Assembly (NCBI GenBank): GCA_949361645.1
Contig: OX442433.1
Span: 604,110 to 668,109 of the forward strand
Source: Spongilla lacustris
Taxonomy: Eukaryota; Porifera; Demospongiae; Spongillida; Spongillidae
DNA: 64,000 nucleotides
Direction: 5' to 3'
In this document: piece after piece, positions 35,800-49,985 of the stretch
How positions within the stretch are numbered: position 1 is the stretch's first letter
Layout: each line of letters begins with the position of its first letter
Translations under genes and position numbers: made by a program
Notes under the pieces: generated by a model
Databases searched by the model: none
What the model saw: only the letters and a program-made list of their open reading frames with translations
What the model was told of the DNA's origin: nothing

Positions 35800-38700
35800 T
35801 CGAATCAATTTCTGATTTCCAGTTCTTGGATGTTTTCATATGCCTGGTACAAAATGTTACACCAGCTAATTCGCTGTTCATGTTTCCCTTATAGCCTACA
35901 GCAAGCTAGTATAAGCTTTAGAGAGATTACCAATACATCAAATTAGTGTTACACGTTTCCGGTCAGATTAGAAATTGACGTATTACCGTGCATGCTTGGT
36001 GCATGACGTACGTTTCCATGACGACAAACAGTCCGATTCCAAGAAAACCACCAAAGATTATTTAGTTTGTAGAAATGAATATGCGTAATTTTTTTTCTAG
36101 GAATCTCTTGAATCAGATGTCATTTCTGCATGCCGCTACGTGACGTCTTAACTGTATAATCGTTATTAGAGTCTGGAGTGTAGTCGCTAGCTTCCACAAG
36201 TGGAAGTTTCTTCTGTTGTGGATGTGGAAACGAGTAAGCACGAGGAAAATGATAAGCCTATACTAAATGTTCTGAACTTGGCTATAGGTTTCATCCCTCG
36301 TGTAAAGACATATCATTATAGTGCTTGGGGAGTAGAAACCGGTAAAGCATTCTCTTATAGCTATACATAGGTCCAGCGGATCACGTGATACTCATGTTTA
36401 ATTAATTTGGTTGGCAATATGCTAATGGACGGCGTACTAAAATCTGGCTGCCAAAGTCGTTACAAGCAGAAATTGGAACCTGTTGGTCTGCAGTTAAGTT
36501 GTGTCCCATACTTGGAATCTAACAGCCATCGCGATATGTCGTTGTGGCCACGGAAAGAGTTAGCCTGGTACCCAAACAAATGAACTAGGAAAGAGTATGG
36601 GCATATTTTTCATTAAAGAACTGGCACGTATACCCAGGAGCAGCTGCTTTCATGCCAGCAGCTCGAAGCCTACAATTTCTTCGAGTCTTCTGTCTACGTA
36701 ATGGCATTCGGACTGCGTGGTATAGGGGTCAAAGCCGTAGCCAGCTCTCACCTGGCTGATGTTGCACGATGACGCGAAGCTTGGATGATAGCTAAGCCAG
36801 ACCTGACGGTTCTATTCTTTCTGGTCACTGCACATGCATGGCTGGGTAAGTGTTTTATCTTTCTTGCTTCCTAAACGTGAACACAGTCAGGGCGAAGTCT
36901 AAATCATTGCTGGGTCTGGGGACCCGACGGATGTTTACTAGTAGGTTTTCCTGAGCGTAAACTGACACAGTGAAACTGAAGCGCTCAATCCCACATGGGA
37001 ATGACACATACATACCAGATACAATATATAGTCACCACAGATCCGCGAGTGTACTATGGGCATCCAGTAGTTGGGCGTAGCCCGACCATACGCCACGGTC
37101 TGCTACGGCCAACCAGTTCTACCTTTTATCCATTTCTGTTGTCAGGGATGATTCTTAGATGTAAAACGATAAAATCCAAGGCTAGAACGTTCACCATGGC
37201 GACTTCTACAACCAATCGCACAGCAACTAACAACCATTTCTTAGGCACGGACAATAAATTTGCCAACCAAATTTAATATTCATTGATTTTGGTCACGTGC
37301 TTGAGTGTCCATTGGACCTATGTATAGTATTATAACCACCACTTCAAGCCATAGGTTCTTGGAGGCTATTTCGGCATGCCTGAGTATTAAACACATGCAT
37401 GAGCCATTCTTACTAGATCAGTGAAGTCGACTCATCCTGCAGTGTGTTATGATATTGTACTTTTACTCTATTTATTTATCACGTGTGCATATTGCAGTAG
37501 ATGATTAACTGATGTTATTTGTAAATGCATGCTAGGTTCTTGAACTCATATACACATCAAAGTGTATGTCGATCAGATGACAATACATGCTAGGAAAATG
37601 GGGGATCAATTTTGCAAAAGATTTGGTGCACTGATCTTGTTTGAATGGATATGCATGTAAACAGGGTACCAGTTGGGAAATTAAAGATGTCTGTTGCAAT
37701 TTGTTGACACTCTATGCCACCAATTAGCCTTTCATTTGTACTTGAAACAGTGATCCAATGGTCACTTACGAAAATATGCAGCTGCTGCTAATCTGGCCAT
37801 GTGACCCGCTTCAGACATAATTTCAGGTTAGTGGAGAGGACTCTGGTTTCCCACTTTTCAACAAGGATGTCTGTTGTCATTCATGACCAAGTCCACTGCT
37901 TGCTTCTGTGTATGTTTACCACAATTATTATTATATGACCTAACTTGTTGTTAAAACATCCATCCATGCATACATGCATAAAAGAAAACATAAACACAAC
38001 TGTTGGGAATAAATGTGGCACACAGTAACAAATACATGTACAGTTCATTTTACTGTTGTGGTGTGAGAATAGGAGCGGACCAGAATTGGCTAGCTCTAAC
38101 CAAGGTCAAGCTGACATATCATTCTGCTGCACACATGATGCAGCCATGGAATTTGGGGGCATTACGACAAATGGCTAATTGTGAAGCCATCTGTGAGAAG
38201 GCACTATGCCCCATAGCTCTCCATGCATTGCCAGTTCAACTCATCTGTTTTCTGTGCTCAGGCCTTTGCTGAAACGCCTGACCGCTGAATGAATTAAGTG
38301 GGGATGAAACAATGATGTCCTCATCCACAGCCAACATCTAAGTGTGCAGACAAACCAGCTCGCTGAAAGACGTTCTAAACCATGTACATTGCAAAGAGTG
38401 TCGTGCCTGGTTGTTACATCACCCATACCTCTTTTGCAGGTGACACAGTGGTAACCCAGGGGTCATATGCACAGTTAGGACACAGTGGACAAATCACCAT
38501 CGAAACTCACTGAAAGACTGACTTCCAACCACCTGGCATTTCACTGCTGCTCCACAAGGTGAAAACCCAAGCTGATGCATGTGGTGATGGATACAGACAG
38601 CAGTCTGGCCTTATCAGCAAGAGCATTATTTGAAATGCATTTCTTCAGAAAGTTTCTTTGTGTGTGGGAGTACAGCCCTCCAAGCTGCTAATAATTGATG

Positions 38701-40112
38701 GCCGGAAAGTCCAAATACCAAGCATTGTACAGTAATCCAGTACATGGTCAACATCTGTTGGAGAACTGGAGAACTAGAGCAAACATAAAGGGGCCTTTGC
38801 TGTAAGTGACCCTAGTGAATGCCACAAAATGGGATGCTGACCATAGCACCATAATGTCCAAGCAAGTAATAAAATGCTGGGCACACTCGTACAGCACAGG
38901 TTGCCCTTGAAACAAGGTTGACTTTGAGCATCACAAAGTTGTTGTCTGCCCAATGGTCTTCAATGTAGCCCCACAGTCCCAAATGAGCAACTCATTTGAT
39001 GCCTTGCCCGTATGGCCGTCTACCACTAAATGGTCCCCATCTTGATGCCATATGGTTTGATGTAGACCTTTGCATTTGGCTGGTGGCAAGCAACATTAAA
39101 CTGTTTCACAAATAAATACAAGTATCGTGTGTTCCATTTGCCTTATAGAATCACTCTAATGCCCATATTACTTGGAAATTGTTTCTGGTCAAAAGATATA
39201 CCCTGCCCATTGTGCGGGCAGGCAGTTATCCTTATTACACCACACCTGTGCAATAAGTGATCAAGCCACACCTTCGCTTTTGGCTAATTCATTGCATCAA
39301 CTTGTGGGCGTGATTTCTTTACTAAGGACGTGACATCATTAATTAAATGACCAAATTATGTAAGCATATGTGGTGTAGGCCAGTGGGTGATGTCTCTTAC
39401 ACAGAAGAGCACAACCACTTGTATATATAATATATATTCATATCCATCTCCTTGGTACATGTAATGGTGCCAGAAGCATATCAACCTCAAAGGTGCTGCA
39501 TGGTGACTGTGGGATTGATCCTTGTCCCTGTATAAAATGATGAGAGATGGATTACCGCATGGCTGTAAAAGGGAAGTGGCAGTGGTGGGGGGGGGGGGGG
39601 GGGGGGGAGGGGTGCAACGTTAATGAAATTAGGGTCCTCATAAAAGTACTGAGAAAGCAAGGTGATACACATACTGAGGTGATACACATACTGAGGTGAT
39701 ACACATACTGAGGTCAATTGTACAGCATGCAGCAGGACTGTACATGTCTTTTCCCCCATTCCATTTTCAAAATTAACATAAGTGTAGGGGCAAGACCATG
39801 GCCATGGTCAAGACGGTAGGATCATGGGCCAAGGAGGGGAGACCGCGAGGCAGGATCATGGGCCAATGAGGCAGGATCATTGCTATGACAATATTACAGG
39901 GCAGAGTCTGGAGGATTGGCGGAATGATGTGGGGAGACAAAATTGCATGCATTCATATGTTACAACTACTACGAGTAGCAGGAGGAGTTGAAGTTACAAA
40001 TAAATTCCAATTACTGTAATGGGTAAAAGTTTATATTAAGGCTCCAACTGAATTAGATTCATCCATTGTGGCATGCCTAGACAGTGCATGCTCATGCAAC
40101 TCATAACCTATC

Positions 40113-40153
<41 letters not shown>

Positions 40154-41090
40154 TCTAAAGGATAATCATCAATACTCACTGCCAGGAGAACCAGGTATCT
40201 CATGTGTCATGCGCATGGGTGCATGTCCTAACTGGATCACCTGACCATGCAGCATTATAAAGGGCGAATGTGCATCATTAGACACATGAGACACATATCC
40301 TATATCTTCTATGAATCTCATGTGGGTAATGATATTGCAAAATACATTGATCGTGACAAAAAGATGGATCAGTTGAGTAGTTATGGAAGCACACATGGGT
40401 GCATGTGTCATATGCATGGGTGCATGGATGGTGATGTTCGGTTGGAGTGATGTTCAACAAACCGATGTTCGGTTGGTAATTGCTACCATTCAGATTCTGT
40501 GCTCTCTCTATCCCCTGTTCAGAATATTATTAAGGCATGGTATAGCACTAGTATCGTTCTCAGACCATAAATGCCATAGCTGCAGATAGATTACATTGCT
40601 GCTAGACATTTTACATATTATTATATACAGGTGTGGAGTGTCTAGACAATAAAAAGAAACAATGCTCCATCCCACATTACATGGTCCTCAAATAGAGCAG
40701 GTGTAAAGCTGAATAGAAAAAAAAAAAGTTGAAATACAGGGAGATAGTAAAAAAAAACCCCTTTCATTTCCCTGGCCTTTGATACCACTGGTGTTTTGGG
40801 CAACCAGCTCCACTGGCAGTTTTCCTGAGAGAGCTGGGCCACCACCATTGAACTCCCACTTTGATCTGCCACAGCACATCTCTGTGGCCATCCAAGCATC
40901 TATTGTGGGGTCTTTAGGGCCCCTTGCCTTAGAGTAAACATTCAGGGAGGGTTAAATGGGTCTGTTGTTTTTTTGTTTGTATTATCTGCCACTATTGAAT
41001 TTTGTTAAGTTGACATAAAAAAATTATGTGCGATTTGAAGGCAATATAGCGGTGCTGTAAAAACAATTCTAAGGAAAAATCCTATATTTG
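35800..41090. other. Gene-poor stretch
   Basis: Stops are frequent in all frames. I found no splice-supported exon chain. A poly-G (39587-39607), a (CA)n (40118-40148), and faint decayed-ORF texture around 38.0-39.1 kb (both strands) are the only structures noted. It is prob­ably mobile-element debris. Confidence 0.4.
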
Positions 41091-41097
41091 TAAGTTA

Positions 41098-43205
41098 TTA
41101 GTGTGCTAAATATAGGAATGTTCCTAAATATAGGATTATTTCTTATGATTTTGCTGCCTTTTGCCTTCAAATCCTACCTGTATATACATGTACCACAAAG
41201 AGCATGTTTTTACTTACTTGTGGCCACATTAGTATTGCTTCCTTGCTTGTTCAACTGCACATCAATGCTTGGAGTGAGTAATCATGAGTGGCACTCCCTA
41301 GCCATGCACTTACAACCCATTTGCTGGGGAGGTACCAATGCCTGCAGCTCTATCTAATCAAGGCCATGGCTAGCACCACCCCTTTGTGAGGTCTACTGGA
41401 AATTCCAAACCTATGATTATGCCTTAGGAGAGATGTGTGTGTGGTATCCATGCATGGAACACCACAAAAAGCTCACCATTGATACCTCATGTACTGATGT
41501 GATCGGGGGTGTGTGTGTGTGTGTGACTATGTTTACAGATCACAGTTGTGGGCATGGACATGGCATGCACACACACACACACACATGTAACGATGTTGAG
41601 CTACCATTCACAAAGTATTGAGGTTTTTGCTATACAATTGAGGTTACAATTCAATTCCACTGCCATTATCAGTAGTAAAAAATCGTTTGCACACGCGAAA
41701 ACAGCCCTAAACACAATCTCACAGTTTGACATGCATCCCACAACAATGTGAGCACCAGCATATCTAGAATGACCATCTGTATCAGTTATTTGTTATAGGA
41801 ACTGACAGGTATTTCTTGGATGAGTGACGATCGAATGCATGAATGCATGTTTGTGTCCCACACCATGGAAACACACCCAGTAGGCCACAGGTGAACCCAG
41901 CATTTACCAAGGGAGGGGGCCAAAAGGCTCCGGAGAGGCGATATCAGATCTTGTGTCGTTTGACTCTGAATTGTTTATAGATGCAAGTGAGCATTAGTAA
42001 CTTACTATAAACAATTTTAGGTCAAGTTTGTCCTGAAACAATGTCAAACCATTACCAAAGTTGGCCTGACACATTTCCAAATTGACCAGACATAGAAAGT
42101 TATTAGTGTGCTAAATATTTTATTCTTCCTAAATATAGGATTACACTTATGATTTAACTGCTTTCCGTGCTTTTTGCTTTCAAATCCTACCTGTATATAC
42201 ATGTACCACAAAGAGAATGACTTCCTTGCTAGTTCAACTGCACATCAGTGCTAGTGGTAACATGAGTTGTAAGTAGTTGTTGGTACCAATGCCTGCAGCT
42301 CCACCACCCCTTTGGGAGGTCTACTGGAAATTCCAAAACCTATGATTATGCCATTGAGCCAAAACCTACCAACCACACCTCACGCTCTGATGTGACTTTT
42401 ACACTATGTTTACAGATCACAGTTGTGGGCATGGTACGGTATGAAATGGCATGCACACACACACACATGTAACGATGTTGAGCTACCATTCACAAGTATT
42501 TCTTTTTGCTATACAATTGAGGTACAATTCAATTCCAGTGCCAATATCAGTAGTAAAAATCATCTGCGCATGCGAAAACAGCCCTAAGCCCGATCTCACA
42601 GTTTGACATGCATCCCAAAACAATGCAAGCACCAACATATCTAGAATGATCATATTTGTTATAGGTATTTCTTGGATGAGTGACATGAATGCATGAATGC
42701 ATGTTTGTGGGAAACACACCCAGTAGGCCACAGGTGACCAAGGGAAGGGGTTGAGCAAATGGGGGGTAGGGAGGGTGGTGGTGCCAAAAGGGGAGGGGTT
42801 AATATCACATGTATTGTTTTACTAGAGGTGGATTGTTTTTTATGTTTATATTTTAAATATAGTAGTATAAATAAGATTGCATGCTAAAATGTCAGTGGGT
42901 TGCCAGTGTGCAGGGAGTGCTGCTCCATCACCAAACCCTAGACCACATCGCCATTTCACTCTAGAGCCATGCAAACACAGGCTAGCAGATCTCAAGATAG
43001 CTTGGTTCTGACAAAACCATCTGTTTCTGAGTAAGACTTCTCCCATTTGTTTGACTCTGGGTTGCTTACACATGCAAGCGAGCATTTGTAGCTAATTTAC
43101 GCTAAGCAATGATTACTTTTCAAGTTTTCTGACACAATGTCAAACCATTACCAAAGATGGCCTGACACACGTTTCCAAACTGATTGACTGGACATAGAAA
43201 GTACG
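41098..43205. repeat. Tandem duplication, unit about 1 kb
   Basis: Copy A (41098-about 42090) and copy B (about 42105-43205) share in the same order: AGTGTGCTAAATAT, CCTACCTGTATATACATGTA, ACAGATCACAGTTGTGGGCA, a CACACACA tract with TGTAACGATGTTGAGCTACC, and AATGTCAAACCATTACCAAA. Divergence with small indels suggests an old event. No coding exon is recognised. Confidence 0.8.
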
Positions 43206-44120
43206 TTAATATGTTACTTTTAAATATGTTTCTGTAATGTGCGGAAAAATATTATCATCCAGTGAGCATTACAAAGGATCAAAAGACCCTTTGCTACAAC
43301 AAAAGAAGCAAAAACAATCTCACATTCTCTGTATGCCTTCTAGAAACGTGTCCATATCGTCAACTACATGGTTTTAGGTGTGGGTGTAGGTGGTGCCCTC
43401 ATATCCTTTACATCCCTACACAGCTTGTCCTTACACAAGGATCACAGCGACTGGGACGTCTGTCTATCAGAAACCTATTCATTTTGAGTATGAGGATCAC
43501 CATGAAAACATTGCTTTTGCTAGCACATATGGTTCTTGTACCCAGTTCCCAAGTTAACCAGGCTGACACTGTTTTAGTGCCAATCCCTCTTTGCAAATTG
43601 TGTATACTATATCTCAAACTCATGATTAACAGTGGCTTGTGTGTTGGTATCTAGTGTGCCTTTAAGAGGCTTAGCAATAGGTGAATAGTGTGCTTAGATT
43701 TGTGGCAGTGAGGTCCTTGAAAGAGGACGCTCTAAGATTTGTTGAACCCATGCATGATGAATACTGGGTTGAATTTTGTTTGTCCGGAATGTACAGAACA
43801 ATTATAAAGAGATGAAATTAGTTCTTTATGTTTTTAGCCTGTGACAATGTCATTCTCGATTTAGAGTTCAGCTGCATGTCTTATTGCCACACCAACTTGC
43901 TTTGGACATCATTACCGCACATGCACAGAATTGATCTGATACTTTTAAAAATGAAATCGATCGGTGATGCCTGACCTTTATCATAATGCAATGCACTGCT
44001 TGAAAGGGGTGCTGTAACTCATGGCACCCCTGGGCCCTTCGCTGGTACGTAAGCAAACAGCAGTGACACATTTATGGTGATTTAGATATCTGTGCATGTA
44101 TACATGCATAGTTTTATGCA

Positions 44121-44319
44121 CCTATCAATGGTAAGTGAAACCCCCCCCCCCCCCCCCCCCCCATCCGATCCGGGACATATGGGGGATTTGACATTTATTA
44201 AATCAAACGCCCCATGGTTGGGGGTTAATAACTGGTCAATTCACAGTGCCATTTGCTGTTGACCACACCCAATGTCAAATCCTCCATACGCGTGATGGTA
44301 TTCACAATGGTCAAATCCC

Positions 44320-44352
<33 letters not shown>

Positions 44353-44370
44353 GCACTTACCACTGATAGG
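44121..44370. mobile_element. MITE-like element bounded by poly-C and poly-G
   Basis: Terminal inverted repeats CCTATCAATGGTAAGTG and CACTTACCACTGATAGG enclose 250 bp. The arms continue into poly-C (44141-44162) and poly-G (44322-44350), so the homopolymers are part of the inverted repeat. There is no ORF. Confidence 0.75.
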
Positions 44371-44854
44371 TACATAACATTCCGTATGTATCGCTATATG
44401 TCTATGTCAGCTAATCAAGACTCAAACTTAGGTATCCAGCACGTGTACATGCATGTATACGGACAATATATTACCTTAGACCAAACTGATGTGTGTTACA
44501 TCGCTGCTTGCTAGGAGCATTGAATTTGAATTAGCCTCAGTGTCTTGTGATGTCCAAGAAGTGAACAAAAAAAAGTGGTAAGCTTAGAAGACACTAAGTA
44601 ACGAAGAAAGGAAAGAGCAAGTTGGACGCGGCCCTACCAAATATGCATTTGGTCGGTTGGGCAACGCCTAACTACCAGGTAAGGGGCTACTTACTCTGCT
44701 GTGTTAGTTGGTTGACTTCACTGGTGCTGTTTGTATCACCTATTGTTTTGAACACAGCAAGGGTAACTCCCTCCTAGTATAGTATTACTATATGCTTCGA
44801 CTGGATCAACTAAAAAAAATTCTTTCTGTTTGAAATGTATGAAAAGAAATCAGA

Positions 44855-45300
44855 CAACGATATACAGTAGGCCTAGGTGTTCGCAAATCTGAAACGTACC
44901 AATGTAATCAGCACATGAACAGCTGAGAATTTCATGAGTGATATACAAAAGTATAATTATGCTTGTGCACTAGTATACAGTATAAACTAAGTCCTGCCTA
45001 GTAACTTTCTATTGTATTGAACTAGACTTGATTACATTGATAGTTAATCATTTGTATTATTAAATTTCACCACTGCTTTTAACAGTGGATAAGAAAATAG
45101 TTATCTGTAGTTAACTATTGAGGGGTATCTATGCACTTATGAAAGGTCTTGATTATGTTAGTTTGATTACATAATTTTTAAAATACAAAAAAAAAAAGAA
45201 TCTTTTATCCATTACAATTGTGGGTCATGATATCTTGGTGTGCTTGCATGGATTCTTTTGTCCTCATGGATAGATGAATAAAGAGCCTGCAGGTGAATAC
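44855..45300. repeat. Direct repeat shared with 61862-62360
   Basis: Long stretches agree, for example CATGAACAGCTGAGAATTTC, AAAGTATAATTATGCTTGTG and GAAAATAGTTATCTGTAGTT, with small indels. The two copies are in direct orientation and flank the 46.6-57.6 kb duplicated block. Confidence 0.8.
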
Positions 45301-45349
45301 TGATCCACAATGATTGCTTTATAGACTATTATTAGCTGTTCGATCGATC

Positions 45350-45489
45350 ATGGAGCTGATGGCTATAATTTCTCAGCGACATGAGTTGGCACAGATCACT
45401 CGAATTGCAGAGTACTGTAATGAAGGAAGAGATGATGGACACACCTGTTGCCGTCATGTCAAGAAGAAAACAGACTTATATATGAGAAG
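45350..45489 (+). CDS. Possible orphan exon, unidentified
   Basis: An ATG-initiated open stretch (ISQRHELAQITRIAEYCN, then HTCCRHVKKKTDLYMRR) ends at a good donor (GAAG then GTAAAG). No convincing second exon was found; an open stretch at 45970-46170 ending AAG/GTAAAC is possible but cannot be phased reliably. No family recognised. Confidence 0.2.
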
Positions 45490-46620
45490 GTAAAGTTTCG
45501 TTGGTATTACTACTTTTAAACTGAGTAACATTGTTTATGGCCTGAACAATATTTATCATCCATGGCTGAGTTAGTACTATATACATGTACATGCAAATGA
45601 TATTTTATATACCAAGTTTAGATAGTAGCATATGTGATCAGTGTAAAAATGTCTGTTGCAACATAAGTTATGAAATACAGTTAATATATTTATATTTAGA
45701 TTATATCATGACATACTTTTGAAAGCATATGCATCCAGTTATGAATAAAAAGCAATGAAACAAGTATATAAAAACATTCTCTATGAGAAAGTTGGTGGTA
45801 TATAGGATTTGAAGGCAATAGTGGTGTAAAAAGCATTCAGGGAAACAAGGGTTGAATAATAAGGAAAAACGAAATAGCATGTACATGTAGGTCAAGGGAT
45901 AGGTACATGTAGGTCCAGGGTACCTGTAGGTCCATGCATGGTACATGAAAGTCCAGAGTGGTACTGGTGATGATGAACCCTTTTCGTGGCCACTCCCGAG
46001 GTCAAATTCTCAGCCGATCGCAAAGTCCTGCCAGAAGGACTTCTTCCAATGAAAGCGCGCCTAGCACGTACATCCGTATATCGGTTTCAGCCAAAGATGG
46101 CCAGTACCATGGGGGTGGCGAGCCTACACGTACAAATCGTAACGAAAAGAGCTTCGAACTCAAGAAAGGTAAACAAAAAAACACTCATTTACTTATTTAA
46201 ACAATGGGGGGAGGGGCTACACGTAGTCTGGGGACCAGAAAGTCAGGTATCAGGTCCCCGGACTATCGAAATAAATTGGGGGTTCGGAGTGATGTAAGAA
46301 AGAGCCATTTTTAGTAACGTGATGACCTGCCGCAACGCGCATGCGTAACAATCAATACACAAAATCAAAACAAAAAAATTGTACTGAAAGAGATAATTAA
46401 CTCTCTGCTCATACAGGTACTTAAAATAAAATTTCTTGTCGTAAAGAACGTTAATTAATATGAATTAATAATTAGCTGTTTTAGCTACAATTGTAACGCT
46501 GGAAGTAGAATTTTGATACTGCCTTCCTGGCCAGAGTTATGGGTCAATGTCTGAAATTTCTGGCAATGGCTAGTAGAGAAGGGATAACTATCAGTACACA
46601 GATGGTCTGATATTTGTTAC

Positions 46621-49600
46621 CTGACATCTGAAGGCTCCTACTGCTGTGTTAATGCAGTATGAATCATTCTCACAGTTGTGTTGCTTAGCAGCACATGGAT
46701 CGGTCAGTAGGCACTCTGTCCTACTGTTGTTGGCATATCCAGGGGGACAGGGTCCACACAGATAGCTGCCCACAGTGTTGATGCATTGGCGCAACGAGTT
46801 ACATGGTTGAGCGATCACCTTGCACTCATCTATATCACTGCAGTTCTGATAAAGGAACAGAGGTGTGAGGGAGTCTAAAGGATACCTTTTCAAGACCCTC
46901 GTCTTAAAAAATTGCAGATAGCAGAGGTCTATTAAGTTTTATTAATAGGCTGTCTGTTGTGGTTCCCTTATGTAAAAAACTAAGCCTTATTTCAAATAAT
47001 TAAAACACGTCCGTTGATGCCCTTCAGTATTAACATACCTGCCAATGTGTTAGTGCATAGGCAAGGTCTGGACCACTCATACCAGATCCATTGTACCCAG
47101 GTGGACACACACCACAGCTGTATCCAAACAACAGGTCGGTGCAATTTGCCCCAGGAAAGCATGGTGTAGTCAGGTTACACTATAGGGCAGGATTGACAGG
47201 TCATCTAGGCCATATGCCGGGGACCAATGTGTGTACCTCATTCACTGGCGAACATGTGATCCCATTCCCACTCAGACCAATTGGACAAGGTCCACATTGG
47301 AATTGTGTTTCAGAAAGGGGTGTGCAGTTCACAAAGGAGTTGTAGCAAGGGTTACCATGGTCCTTGCAAGGGTCTAAATATGAGAGCATGTAGTTATATT
47401 ATATGCATGGCAGAATACATTCTATATGGTGCAATACATACTTGGGCAGGGCTGGCTGTTGCAGGTATTGGTTTGAAGGCTGTTTCCTACACACACTTTG
47501 CCTCCATACTGTGCAGTGACCAAGTATTGACGACTTCGTGTATGGATTCCTCCATTACAGGTGACCGAGCACTGTGTCCAGTTGCCCCAATCGGTCCACT
47601 GACAGTCAACTGACATGAAAGGCAACATATAAGACTTCTGTGTACACGGGACATATTTTCACATGCATGTCTTACTTGGGCAGTTGACCAGCTGACATGG
47701 TCTGGTCTGCTGGCTGTCCCCCACACAATCCTGTCCTCCGTACAACGAGGGAACGCATACTCTTGTTCTCGTTTGGATACCACTGCCGCATGTTAAACTG
47801 CATGCAGACCATTCTGTCCACACGTTCCAGTACCCATCCACTAGAAATCCTGCATGTTCAGATATCAAATGTCAAATCTATACACAAATTTTCTTATACC
47901 TGGACAAGGCTGGCTGTTACATGTACTGGTTTGAAGGGTGTCTCCTACACACACTTTGCCTCCATACTGTGCAGTGACCAAGTATTGACGACTTCGTGTA
48001 TGGATTCCTCCATTACAGGTGACTGAGCACTGTGTCCAGTTCCCCCAATCGGTCCACTGACAGTCAACTGACATGAAAGGCAACATATAAGACTTCTGTG
48101 TACACGGGACATATTTTCACATGCATGTCTTACTTGGGCAGTTGACCAGCTGACATGGTCTTGTCTGCTGGCTGTCCCCCGCACAATCCTGTCCTCCGTA
48201 CAACGGGAGAACGCATACTCTTGTTCTCGTTTGGATACCACTGCCGCATGTTAAACTGCATGCAGACCATTCTGTCCACACTTTCCAGTACCCATCCACT
48301 AGAAATCCCGCATTTTCAGATATCAAATGTCAAATTTGTGGGAGATATACACAGATTTTCTTATACCTGGACAAGGCTGTGGATTGCACGTTTCTTGTTG
48401 CATCGAGGGGCCCGTGCAGTTTTTCCCGCTGTACAGTGCGGGAGAGTTGCCTCTTGTTCTATAATGTTGTCCTCCATTGCACGTCTGATTGCATGCACTC
48501 CAGTCCGACCAGTTGAACCAGGTGCAGTCCACTATCGTAAAGAAGTAAGAAGTTCATGCAATTTATAGCTGCACGGCTGGCTGACAGGCCATGCAGTTGC
48601 CTTACCTGGGCAAGGAGTCATTATACACGACTTGACATCCACGGGAGCACCTACGCAGGTAATACCTCCACAGGCCGGAGCGGGGTTAGAACAGCTGCGA
48701 GTTCTGTATTGAGTGCCATTGCCGCACGTCACGCTGCAGTCCGACCAGCCGGACCAAGTGGTGAACCCTCCGTTCACTAAAATGGTAATTGAAAATTAAA
48801 AATCTTGATCGATCTACCTTGATAAATACAAACCTGGGCAGCACTGCGTATTGCAGTCCCGTACATCTATCCTATTCCCCACGCAGTTTAGGGTCGTCTG
48901 TTCATCTCTAAGGCATTCTCGGACTCTCGATTGGCGACCTCCATTGCACGTTCGGCTGCAATTCGTCCAATTGCTCCATTCTCCCCACGTCGGCAGAAGA
49001 ATTGAGGGGGCAATTTTGCTGGCCCTGTTTGCAATTGCCTGATTGAAGCTAGTGTCATAGTCTTTGAAAAGCCATGGGGGAGCAGTATTTCAAGAGCAAA
49101 TTAAACAATGAATGAGGGTGCTGCTGGGAAAACTCACTGCAAGACTTAAATCTTTGTTCCAACCATGTGTAGTGATATTTTATCTAATTGCATATTCTCA
49201 AGTACCATCTAGATAATGGTATTGTTTTCATGCAGATGGCATGAATATTTCCCTAAATGGATGCATGATACTACACACATCTCAGACTCTTGATAATTAT
49301 TTTCACTTTTACTCTGTCCTAATGTTGGTGCTGGGTTAAGTATCAAGGTTTTGGTCATCAATTAAAGCTATTCTGAATATGCATCAATTCGGATTAAGTG
49401 TATCATAACACAATTTGTACTTTGTGCACGTGATTGCATCCACTGTAAATAATGGAATGGTGTGTCTTTGCGTCCGAAAACTGCTTTTAACCTTTCTTTT
49501 AGCTTATCTGTAGGCGTGTCCTGGGTGGGGACCTGTATGTCTGTCATGCGGCACAGCATTTGGGGGTGTGGTGAGATGGCTCCACCCCTTTTGTGCCATC

Positions 49601-49985
49601 ACCCTTACATCATGTAGGCTTCCCGGGTGATGGAATAAATAGAATTATGAATGGTGATCCGCATGCGTCATACTCTTCTCAGCCACAACACATATATATA
49701 ACGTGGTTTAATTCCGTAAAACTTTATTCGTAAGTATTAGAGTATAAGTATACCTACAGTGAGGAAAACAACACTTCAAATACAAGTGGCTGACAGGCCA
49801 TGCAGTTGTCTTACCTGGGCAAGGAGTCATTACACACGACTTGGTGTCCACGGGAGCACCTACGCAGCTAATACCTCCGCAGGCCGGAGTGGGGTTAGAA
49901 CAGCTGCGAGTTCTGTATTGAGTGCCATTGCCGCACGTCACGCTGCAGTCCGACCAGCCGGACCAAGTGGTGAACCCTCCGTTCA
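46621..49985 (-). CDS. Second, partial thrombospondin copy: TSR and EGF exons
   Basis: Exons in transcript order: TSR2-type 49815-49985; TSR1-type 48834-49061; TSR2-type 48606-48776; TSR3-type 48367-48531; TSR4-type 48134-48298; TSR5-type 47900-48067; TSR4-type 47676-47840; TSR5-type 47442-47609; EGF 47237-47373; EGF 47039-47179; calcium EGF 46621-46845. Each has the same length as its counterpart in the 29-34 kb gene, except TSR1-type (228 against 231), and all are open. The TSR4-TSR5 pair is duplicated, and the exon at 47900-48067 looks like a TSR5/TSR3 recombinant because its 3' end and donor match TSR3. Type 3 repeats and the C-terminal domain are absent: similarity stops at about 46.57 kb. 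It could be upstream exons of one longer gene, a decaying duplicate, or a haplotype misassembly. Confidence 0.75.

Noticed and set aside
38003..39100. Possible transposase fragments
   Set aside because: Short open pieces on both strands show no recognisable catalytic motif and many stops.
45970..46297. Two overlapping plus ORFs, one Ser/Arg-rich (SRSQSPARRTSS)
   Set aside because: Two frames are equally open and no acceptor/donor pair phases with 45350-45489; too weak to call a gene.
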